Under the pieces are notes generated by a model. The model was not told the DNA's origin and searched no databases. It worked only from the letters and a program-made list of their open reading frames with translations. A stretch of DNA of 12,459 nt from Phytoactinopolyspora endophytica (GTDB taxonomy: Bacteria; Actinomycetota; Actinomycetes; Jiangellales; Jiangellaceae), in NCBI RefSeq assembly GCF_004138495.1, contig NZ_ML142851.1, forward strand, positions 455,498 through 467,956, read 5' to 3'. Every line of letters starts with the position of its first letter. The stretch's first letter is position 1. Below, in pieces: positions 7,271 to 12,459 of this stretch. The position numbers and the translations under genes were made by a program.

Positions 7271-7936
7271 GTGAGTCACGTGACAGTCGATGCGAAGGTC
7301 CATGTGGACCGGACACTTCCGCTGCGAGAGCGCAAGAAGCTGCGCACGCGCCAAGCACTCATCGAGACGGCGCTCGCGTTGTTCATCGAGAAGGGCTTCG
7401 ACGCCGTTACGCTCGACGAACTCGTCGACGAGGTCGAAGTGTCCAAGCGAACGTTCTTCCGTTACTTCACCTCGAAGGAAGAGGTGGCGACCGCCGCGGA
7501 GACGGAATTGTGGGACGCCTACGTCGAGACGTTGTTGTCTGCCGATATCACAGGCAATGTGCTGGTCGTCCTACGTGCCGCCCTGGTCTCGGCGCTCGAA
7601 GGCATGGACGAGGACTGGGAACGGCGCTTTCTCGCTACCCGAAGCCTCATCGGTCGCACACCTCGGCTGCGTGACCACAGCAATCTTTCATCATTGAAGA
7701 CACAGGAGCGGCTGGTCGACGCGCTGGAGAAGAAGCTCAACGTTGACAGCCGGGAGGACGTACGGATTCGCCTGCTCGGTGAGCTGGCACTCGGTGCCTG
7801 GCGCTGCGGTGCGAAGAACTGGGTGCGGTCGGTGCGTTTCACCAGCCGCGGCGGCAGGGGCAACCGCGCCGCGCTCACCCGTTGCGTCGAGGAAGCATTC
7901 GACGCGATCCCGGGCAGCATCACCCTGTCTACGTGA
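7271..7936 (+). CDS. TetR/AcrR-family transcriptional regulator
   Basis: 221-residue TetR-type repressor. The N-terminal DNA-binding domain is clear: RKKLRTRQALIETALALF (about 21-38), then the helix-turn-helix region ending VSKRTFFRYFTSKEEV (about 57-72), the family signature. The remainder is the variable ligand-binding/dimerisation domain with no recognisable ligand pocket. GTG at 7271 is chosen because GGAGGT (7257-7262) lies 8 nt upstream; an upstream TTG at 7241 would sit before this site. The gene is divergent from the MFS exporter, and the 98-nt gap is full of inverted repeats, so the simplest reading is repression of exporter and self, relieved by a transported compound. Its stop overlaps the convergent HxlR gene by 8 nt. 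Confidence 0.95.
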   Translation: MSHVTVDAKVHVDRTLPLRERKKLRTRQALIETALALFIEKGFDAVTLDELVDEVEVSKRTFFRYFTSKEEVATAAETELWDAYVETLLSADITGNVLVVLRAALVSALEGMDEDWERRFLATRSLIGRTPRLRDHSNLSSLKTQERLVDALEKKLNVDSREDVRIRLLGELALGAWRCGAKNWVRSVRFTSRGGRGNRAALTRCVEEAFDAIPGSITLST

Positions 7937-8276
7937 CCGGTTCGATGGCAATGCCGCGGCGGGAGGCTCGGTCGACGCCCCAGTCATAGAGTGCCTGCAG
8001 CACCGGCGCGAGGCTGAGACCGTCGTTGGTGAGCTGATAGGAGACTGGAGCCGGCACGCCAGGATGCACGGTGCGCTCGATGAATCCGTGGTGTTCGAGC
8101 TCTCGGAGTCGTTGCGTGAGCATCTTCTCGCTCATGTCGGGCATCCTGCGGCGAAGCTCGCCGTAGCGATGGACGCCCTCCTTCAGGTGGGCCAAGATGA
8201 CCGGCGTCCAGCGTCCTCCGATGACGTCGACGGTCACTTCCACGGGGCAGTAGTACCGCTTGCGCGTAACGCTCAC
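7929..8276 (-). CDS. HxlR/DUF24-family winged-helix regulator
   Basis: 115-residue HxlR-type (PF01638) regulator, the usual family length. Family signatures: RYYCPVEVTVDVIGGRWT (7-24), AHLKEGVHRYGELRRRM (29-45), the recognition region MSEKMLTQRLRELEHHGFIER (48-68) and the wing VPAPVSYQLTNDG (74-86). The only Cys is C10, at the position equivalent to the redox-active N-terminal Cys of YodB and HypR, so thiol, quinone or aldehyde sensing is plausible but unproven. The start is GTG at 8276, with GAGAGG about 6 nt upstream. The open frame continues far upstream, but only as antisense of the haemoglobin gene and without family similarity. GTG at 8288 is an alternative. It is divergent from the ABM-haemoglobin fusion, its likely target, and overlaps the TetR gene by 8 nt tail to tail. 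Confidence 0.93.
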   Translation of the reverse strand: MSVTRKRYYCPVEVTVDVIGGRWTPVILAHLKEGVHRYGELRRRMPDMSEKMLTQRLRELEHHGFIERTVHPGVPAPVSYQLTNDGLSLAPVLQALYDWGVDRASRRGIAIEPVT

Positions 8277-8303
8277 GACGCCTCTCACTTTCCACGCACC
8301 ACG

Positions 8304-8315
8304 AAGTACGTACTT
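8304..8315. promoter_or_regulatory. Perfect 12-bp palindrome AAGTACGTACTT, candidate HxlR operator
   Basis: A self-complementary AAGTAC/GTACTT site in the 72-bp gap between the HxlR start (8276) and the ABM-haemoglobin start (8349). HxlR/DUF24 dimers bind short GTAC- or TAGT-containing palindromes in known cases, so this is the natural operator. A direct repeat GTCGACT at 8316-8322 and 8336-8342 (20 bp apart) lies beside it. Confidence 0.55.
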
Positions 8316-8323
8316 GTCGACTC

Positions 8324-8329
8324 TAGTAT
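8324..8329 (+). promoter_or_regulatory. Possible -10 element for the ABM-haemoglobin gene
   Basis: TAGTAT fits TAnnnT and would start transcription near 8336, leaving a leader of only about 13 nt, consistent with the lack of a Shine-Dalgarno before GTG 8349. No clear -35 is seen; the HxlR palindrome ends 8 bp upstream, so bound regulator would block polymerase. Confidence 0.3.
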
Positions 8330-8348
8330 TCAGTGGTCGACTGGCTGC

Positions 8349-9176
8349 GTGGTCGTTGAGTACATCCGCTACCGAATCGCCGAATCCTCCGCCGGGGAGT
8401 TCGAGGACGCCTACCGGCGCGCGGCGGTGCCGTTGTCGCGCTCCCCGCAGTGCGTCGACTTCGAGCTTTCGCGCTGCGAGGAAGACCCCGAGCAGTACAT
8501 CCTGCGCATCACCTGGACATCGACTCAGGAGCACCTCGAAGGGTTCCGAGCGAGTGACGCATTCCGCGCGTTCTTCGCCGAGATCAAGCCGTACGTCGAC
8601 GCGATCGAGGAGATGCGTCACTACCGGCCCACCGGGATCGAGGGCACAGGCGCCGCCATACCGACGCTGTACGACTGGGCAGGCGGGACGGCGGCATTCG
8701 AGAAGCTGTTCTCCGCTTTCTACGACAAGGTCGTCAAGGACGAGGTGCTGGAGCCGGTGTTCCACGGCATGAATCCCGATCATCCTCGCCACGTTGCCGC
8801 ATGGCTCGCCGAGGTGTTCGGCGGGCCGAAGGTCTACTCGGAGCGACACGGCGGACATGCCCATATGGTCGGTCGGCATCTCGGCCGGGCGATCACCGAA
8901 TCACAGCGACGCCGCTGGGTTACGCTGCTGATCGACACGGCCGACGAGGTGGGCTTGCCCGATGATCCAGAGTTCCGGGCTGCTTTCGTGGGCTATCTCG
9001 AATGGGGCACCCGGATGGCGGTCATACTCTCCGGGCCCGGTGCCGAGCCGGATCTTCACGAGCCGGTGCCAGCCTGGACCTGGCCGCGTCCACCGTGGCA
9101 GCCGAGTGATACCCGGTTGTCAACGATCCCAGAGCGCGCTGATGGGAATGGCCGTGAGCCGGTCTCCAAAGGATAG
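8349..9176 (+). CDS. Antibiotic-biosynthesis-monooxygenase / group II truncated haemoglobin fusion
   Basis: 275-residue two-domain protein. Residues 1 to about 95 form an ABM-like ferredoxin-fold domain (VEYIRYRIAESSAGEFEDAY, later PEQYILRITW and HLEGFRASDAFRAFF). After a short linker, about 105-232 is a group II truncated haemoglobin: B10 Tyr Y125 in FSAFYDKV, VFHGMNPDHPRHVAAW, proximal His H177 in GRHLGRAI, and the G8 Trp W190 in RRRWV. Chimeras of this type are known from Streptomyces avermitilis. The role is unsettled; oxidation of quinones or aromatics, or peroxide/NO chemistry, has been considered. GTG at 8349 begins where family homology begins; no ribosome binding site is visible, so a leaderless or near-leaderless mRNA is possible. 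The last 20 or so residues are antisense to the DUF4143 ATPase and do not look like family sequence. It is divergent from its probable regulator, HxlR. Confidence 0.9.
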   Translation: MVVEYIRYRIAESSAGEFEDAYRRAAVPLSRSPQCVDFELSRCEEDPEQYILRITWTSTQEHLEGFRASDAFRAFFAEIKPYVDAIEEMRHYRPTGIEGTGAAIPTLYDWAGGTAAFEKLFSAFYDKVVKDEVLEPVFHGMNPDHPRHVAAWLAEVFGGPKVYSERHGGHAHMVGRHLGRAITESQRRRWVTLLIDTADEVGLPDDPEFRAAFVGYLEWGTRMAVILSGPGAEPDLHEPVPAWTWPRPPWQPSDTRLSTIPERADGNGREPVSKG

Positions 9177-10376
9177 TGTGTGCTGCCCGGTGTAGCACAC
9201 GAACCCATGAACGAAATCATCGCCAAGCCGATCACGAAGCACGGTGAGGCCTTTGAAGTCATCACCGTCGATCGCATCGGTGGACTTGACCTCGAAACCT
9301 ACGATCCGTCCGTTGGTCCGTTCGGCGACGAGATCGACCTCGGGCCCACGACTGACGCGCCAGTGGTAGAGCCGCACCGGAAACGGTGACCACGTGGCTT
9401 GCTTCGCGAGTTCGTTGACGACGAACGATTCGACGAGAGGCCCCCTTGCAGGCGCCACGCGTGCCGCCAATCCTTCGGCGTCTACCGAAACCAAGTGCGC
9501 CGCCAAGCCAGTGTCGGTGATGTGAAGCTTGGAGCGATGCGCGGTTCGGGCAGTCAGGTTCCGTGACCATGCCGGAAGGTAACGGATGAGGAAAACAGTC
9601 TCGAGTAAGTTGAGGTAGCGAGTGACGGTGGTCCGGTGTAGTTGCAGGTCGCTCGCGGTTTTGACTGTGTTGAGCTCTTGAGCGGTGTTGGCGGCCGATA
9701 GTTGGAGCAGCTGCCGCAGGTTGCTTGATTCTTCGATGCGGGCCATCTCTCGAATGTCTGTGTCGATGACGGCTTGAAGATATGTTCGATACCACTCGTC
9801 GCGTGCCAGCTGGGATCGCATCGCAACAGGTTCGGGGTACGAGCCGCGGCAGATGAGTTCAAAGTAGTCATGTCGCTCGTACTTACTGGGACCGGCCGCG
9901 CGCAACTCGTCGGCCTGACTGAATGCGGTGCTCAGGAACGATGTGTTGCTGTCGGCCAGCTCTTGTTCGGAGAACGGCCAGACTTCAAGAATCCCAGCCC
10001 GCCCTGCTAGGGACTCGCTGAGAGAAGGGGTGGATAGGAAACGTGTGGATCCCGCCAGCACAAACTGGCCCCGCTGGGTATCGCGATCGACGGCTGACTT
10101 AATAGCCAGTACGAGATCGTCCCCGCCGCGTTGGACTTCGTCGATCATCATGGGGCGTGACCCATCCGTGATGAACACAGCGGGGTCGGCTCGTGCTGAT
10201 GCCCGGAACGCGCCGTCGTCAAGCGTCAAATAGGTGCCTTGGCGTGCGGTGTTCAGTTGCTGTAACAGCGTGGTCTTTCCGGACTGGCGCGGTCCATTGA
10301 TGATCAGCACTCGAAAGCTATCGAGGAACTCAGTAGCCAGGTCTGCCACTCGGCGAGGGATCAGATTGTCCGTCAC
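9120..10376 (-). CDS. DUF4143-type AAA ATPase (AAA_14 + DUF4143)
   Basis: 418-residue ATPase. Walker A GPRQSGKTT at 28-36; Walker B MMIDEVQR at 76-83; sensor region LAGSTRF at 107-113. A winged-helix stretch follows at about 226-270 (DLQLHRTTVTRYLNLLETVF). The C-terminal DUF4143 part (about 312-365) has VESFVVNEL, then PEVDLV and FEVKS, a spacing like PD-(D/E)XK nucleases (E346/D348, E362, K364). Function is unknown for the family. GTG at 10376 is preferred: GGGAGG lies just upstream, and family proteins begin near the IPR motif. An ATG at 10400 with no ribosome binding site would add eight residues. The gene appears less G/C-biased than its neighbours by eye and has no functional partner, suggesting acquisition. 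It overlaps the haemoglobin gene end by 57 nt. Upstream are 45-bp tandem repeats. Confidence 0.92.
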   Translation of the reverse strand: MTDNLIPRRVADLATEFLDSFRVLIINGPRQSGKTTLLQQLNTARQGTYLTLDDGAFRASARADPAVFITDGSRPMMIDEVQRGGDDLVLAIKSAVDRDTQRGQFVLAGSTRFLSTPSLSESLAGRAGILEVWPFSEQELADSNTSFLSTAFSQADELRAAGPSKYERHDYFELICRGSYPEPVAMRSQLARDEWYRTYLQAVIDTDIREMARIEESSNLRQLLQLSAANTAQELNTVKTASDLQLHRTTVTRYLNLLETVFLIRYLPAWSRNLTARTAHRSKLHITDTGLAAHLVSVDAEGLAARVAPARGPLVESFVVNELAKQATWSPFPVRLYHWRVSRGPEVDLVAERTNGRIVGFEVKSTDAIDGDDFKGLTVLRDRLGDDFVHGFVCYTGQHTLSFGDRLTAIPISALWDR

Positions 10377-10415
10377 GAAACCTCCCTGGGCGGATGACAT
10401 TTCAGAGGCGAAGCG

Positions 10416-10520
10416 GCCGACACATCTGCATCAACCAACCGACAGTTGAGAGCAAGTCTAGCCGACACATCTGCACGGCCAACCCGACAGTTGAGAGCAC
10501 GTTAAGCCGACACGTTTGCA
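10416..10520. repeat. 45-bp tandem repeat, about 2.3 copies, with five CCGACA boxes
   Basis: Units begin at 10416, 10461 and 10506, exactly 45 bp apart. Each opens with GCCGACACATCTGCA (the third has two changes: GCCGACACGTTTGCA). The first two units share a second block, CCGACAGTTGAGAGCA (10439-10454 and 10484-10499). CCGACA therefore occurs at 10417, 10439, 10462, 10484 and 10507, spaced 22/23/22/23 bp, about two helical turns. It lies 40 bp upstream of the DUF4143 ATPase start, at or near its promoter. Confidence 0.85.
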
Positions 10521-10629
10521 TGGATCCAGGGCTCTGGCCGCGCTCCTGGGTGGTGAAAGTGCAGCTACCTTGTGCTTGATCAGGACTGATGGACGCGAGG
10601 GGTCAGTTGAACGCCGCAGCTGAGGGGTT

Positions 10630-11910
10630 CTAACCGATGGTTCGGGGTGACGCGGCGCGGATTCCGAGGACTCCCCAGACGATGGAGAGCGCGATCAGCA
10701 GGGCGAACGGCATCGTCCAGCCCGTGACCGCTGCTGAGAAGGCACCGACCAGCACCGGTCCCGCGGCGCCGATGCAGTAGCCGACCGTCTGCACCATCGC
10801 CGAGACGCCGCGGGCGGCGTCGCTGCTGGCAGAGCGCATCGCAATGAGGCTCAGTCCGATCGCCAGGCCGCCACCCTGGCCGGCTCCGCCGATCACACAC
10901 CACAGGGCCCAAGCCTCAGGTGCCAACAGGAGCCCGACGAAGAAGGTGATCCACAGCACGGCGAGCACGGCCCCGGTGGCGTACCGGACCGGCTGGCTCC
11001 TGATGAGTATGGGAACGACGAGGGTGCCGGCGATACCCAACAGTTGGAAGAGGGACAGGGCAGTTCCAGCTGCCTCCGCCGTGAGCCCTTCGTCGCGGAG
11101 CATGGCCGGAAGCCACGCCGTCGTCGAATAGAACAGGAGCGACTGCAGGCCGAAGTAGATGCCCAGCTCCCATGCGGAAACCGCACGCCAGATCGACCTG
11201 GCAGTCGGAAGCGCCGAAGCTGTGAGCGGATCGACGGCGTCATCCCCGCGGGGCGTCGAACCCGCGGACACGGCGACGTCGGTGGCACCTCTCCGGCGTA
11301 GCCGGCCCGTCGCCGCCAGCCACAGCACCAGTGTCGCGACGACCAGCGCCGCCCAGACCGCGAGCGCCCAGCGCCATCCCATCCACCCCGCAAGAGGCGC
11401 CATGAGCAGTGCTGGAATAGTCGCGCTGACGATCAGCGACGTGGTGGACGCGGACAGCACCGGACCTGCTCGGCTGGAGAAGTCACGGCGCACGATGACC
11501 GGCAGCAGCACGTTGCTGACGGCGATGGCCGCGCCTATGAGCATCGTGCCGGCGAGCATCAAGCCGAAGCCGGACCAGGGTCGCCCCGCCACTCCGACCG
11601 CCAGTACCAGCAGGCTGACGGCGATCGCAGCGTTCGCGCCGATCCGGCGGGCGAAGATCGCCGCCAGCGGCGAGACGGCCGCGAAGCACAGCACCGGCAC
11701 CGACGTCAGCAGCCCGGCAGACGCCGATGACACGCCTAGGTCTCTCCGGATGTCCTCCAGCACCGGAGACACGGCCACGATCGGCCCTCGGAGCATGATA
11801 CCGACCGCGACCACCGCCACGACGAGCGTCGCCCCTCCGGTCAGCGACCGACCGCTGTCCGCGGCGCCGCCGACCCGCGCCGGCTCGCCTTCTCCGTCTC
11901 TCATCCGCAC
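10630..11910 (-). CDS. CynX/NimT-type MFS transporter
   Basis: 426-residue major facilitator with about 12 hydrophobic segments. The TM1/TM2 region has GIMLRGPIVAVSPVLEDI and SAGLLTSVPVLCFAAVSPLA, the pattern of the cyanate/2-nitroimidazole (CynX/NimT) group, and ARRIGANAA follows as the motif A equivalent. A charged cytoplasmic loop lies mid-protein (about 203-240). It is 52 nt downstream of the ALDH gene on the same strand, so uptake or efflux of the aromatic acid or aldehyde handled by that enzyme is plausible; the substrate is not shown. The GTG start at 11910 has an in-frame ATG two codons later (11904). Neither has a ribosome binding site, and TAGAGT (complement of 11920-11925) could be a -10 giving a leaderless transcript. 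No clear terminator follows the stop. Confidence 0.92.
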   Translation of the reverse strand: MRMRDGEGEPARVGGAADSGRSLTGGATLVVAVVAVGIMLRGPIVAVSPVLEDIRRDLGVSSASAGLLTSVPVLCFAAVSPLAAIFARRIGANAAIAVSLLVLAVGVAGRPWSGFGLMLAGTMLIGAAIAVSNVLLPVIVRRDFSSRAGPVLSASTTSLIVSATIPALLMAPLAGWMGWRWALAVWAALVVATLVLWLAATGRLRRRGATDVAVSAGSTPRGDDAVDPLTASALPTARSIWRAVSAWELGIYFGLQSLLFYSTTAWLPAMLRDEGLTAEAAGTALSLFQLLGIAGTLVVPILIRSQPVRYATGAVLAVLWITFFVGLLLAPEAWALWCVIGGAGQGGGLAIGLSLIAMRSASSDAARGVSAMVQTVGYCIGAAGPVLVGAFSAAVTGWTMPFALLIALSIVWGVLGIRAASPRTIG

Positions 11911-11919
11911 CAGTCGATC

Positions 11920-11925
11920 ACTCTA
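11920..11925 (-). promoter_or_regulatory. Possible -10 element for the CynX/NimT-type gene
   Basis: TAGAGT on the minus strand fits TAnnnT and would start transcription at about 11910-11913, at or just before the GTG start, as in leaderless actinobacterial mRNAs. No -35 is recognisable; the gene may simply be cotranscribed with the ALDH gene. Confidence 0.25.
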
Positions 11926-11962
11926 GTTGGCCGAGTGAAGTCCACTGGCCACTCCGGGCTGG

Positions 11963-12459
11963 TCAGAACGGCTTGGGTGAGATGCTGCTCCGCATTGTCA
12001 CCCACCGCGTGTCAGTGAACGCCTCGACGTTCGCCTCGGCCCCGCCGAAGCGCGCGCCGGTGCCGGATGCGCCCACGCCCCCGAACGGGATGTTGGCCTC
12101 GTCGTTCACGGTCTGGTCGTTGATATGCACGATGCCGGTCGGAATGCGCTGGGAGAGCTCGTAGGCGCGCATCGCGTCGCCCGCGAGGATGCCCAGCGAC
12201 AGGCCATAAGGGCTGTCCGCGGCGAGGGTGGCCGCCTCATCGGGCGACGAGAAACGGATCACCGGGGCGACTGGCCCGAACACCTCCTCGGCATACGCGG
12301 GAGCGGTGCGTTCGACGTCGGCGAGGACGGTCGGTCGGAAGAAGAGTCCGTCCGCGGTGCCGCCGGCGGCCAGCCGTGCCCCGGCGGCGACGCTGTCGTC
12401 GACGAGCCCTTTGATCTTGCGCAGCTGGTTCTCGTCGATGATCGGGCCCAGCGCGACCT
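11963..12459 (-). CDS. Benzaldehyde/vanillin-type NAD-dependent aldehyde dehydrogenase (C-terminal part)
   Basis: The last 164 residues of an aldehyde dehydrogenase; the N-terminal part, with the Rossmann domain and the catalytic Glu and Cys, lies beyond the right edge. The visible part reads GPIIDENQLRKIKGLVDDS at its start, then FFRPTVLADV, EEVFGPVAPVIRF, YGLSLGIL, TGIVHINDQTVNDEA and PFGGVGASGTGARFGG. INDQTVNDE and the ending NVEAFTDTRWVT are characteristic of the benzaldehyde/p-hydroxybenzaldehyde/vanillin dehydrogenase branch, so oxidation of an aromatic aldehyde to the acid is the likely reaction. The stop is TGA at 11963-11965. The reading frame is open through 12459. The CynX/NimT transporter follows after 52 nt. 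Confidence 0.93.
   Translation of the reverse strand, partial: VALGPIIDENQLRKIKGLVDDSVAAGARLAAGGTADGLFFRPTVLADVERTAPAYAEEVFGPVAPVIRFSSPDEAATLAADSPYGLSLGILAGDAMRAYELSQRIPTGIVHINDQTVNDEANIPFGGVGASGTGARFGGAEANVEAFTDTRWVTMRSSISPKPF

Noticed and set aside
7275..7284. Palindrome GTCACGTGAC at the TetR start codon
   Set aside because: A 10-bp palindrome inside coding sequence; could be chance, and the stronger inverted repeats in the promoter region explain regulation better.
7743..8348. N-terminal extension of the ABM-haemoglobin gene
   Set aside because: The open frame upstream of 8349 is antisense to the HxlR gene and overlaps the TetR gene; family similarity begins right at GTG 8349.
8289..8879. 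N-terminal extension of the HxlR gene far upstream of 8276
   Set aside because: That part is antisense to the haemoglobin chimera and has no HxlR similarity; a good ribosome binding site precedes GTG 8276.
10416..10520. CRISPR array
   Set aside because: Units are contiguous 45-bp tandem copies with internal similarity and only two full copies; no repeat/spacer alternation and no cas genes.
10394..10579. Short plus-strand frame encoding a 15-residue repeat with PTVES and RHIC motifs
   Set aside because: The periodic peptide is just the 45-bp DNA repeat read in a frame divisible by three; it has no ribosome binding site and overlaps the start region of the ATPase gene.
10579..10590. ATCAG-GA-CTGAT hairpin downstream of the CynX/NimT-type gene as a terminator
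   Set aside because: Only a 5-bp stem with a 2-nt loop, too tight to fold well, and no T-tract follows on the relevant strand.

Overview
The window reads as chromosomal DNA of a high-GC actinomycete. Evidence: strong G/C bias at third codon positions, frequent GTG and TTG starts, GGAGG-type ribosome binding sites, and typically actinobacterial families (ECF sigma with a small membrane partner, PF13796-like sensor kinase, truncated-haemoglobin/ABM fusion, CynX/NimT-type MFS, Rv0785-like FAD dehydrogenase). Genus cannot be fixed from sequence alone. There is no rRNA, tRNA, CRISPR array or recognisable insertion sequence. No gene-free stretch exceeds about 255 bases.

Left part (1-4032), all on the minus strand, reads right to left: DedA membrane protein, sensor histidine kinase, NarL-type response regulator (a tight operon: 23-nt gap, then a 10-nt overlap). 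A 118-nt gap follows, then an ECF sigma factor and a putative membrane-anchored anti-sigma-like protein that runs off the left edge. This block looks like an envelope or membrane-stress signalling region.

Middle part (4033-9176) alternates strands. A KstD-like FAD dehydrogenase (+) converges on, and overlaps by 88 nt, an MFS exporter (-). The exporter is divergent from a TetR regulator (+), with an AT-rich intergenic region full of inverted repeats. The TetR gene converges on an HxlR regulator (-), which is divergent from a fused antibiotic-biosynthesis-monooxygenase/truncated-haemoglobin gene (+), with a perfect 12-bp palindrome between them. This gives two small 'regulator plus divergent target' modules: TetR/exporter for efflux, and HxlR (one N-terminal Cys)/haem chimera for redox, quinone or NO-type stress.

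Right part (9120-12459), all minus. An orphan DUF4143-type ATPase with a PD-(D/E)XK-like signature overlaps the 3' end of the haemoglobin chimera. Behind its start codon lie 2.3 copies of a 45-bp tandem repeat that contains five CCGACA boxes at 22/23-bp spacing. Next come a CynX/NimT-type MFS transporter and, 52 nt upstream of it, the 3' end of a benzaldehyde-dehydrogenase-like ALDH, a likely transport/catabolism pair for an aromatic compound. The ATPase plus its iteron-like repeats is the least explained element. The haem/ABM chimera with its HxlR regulator is the most interesting defined module.
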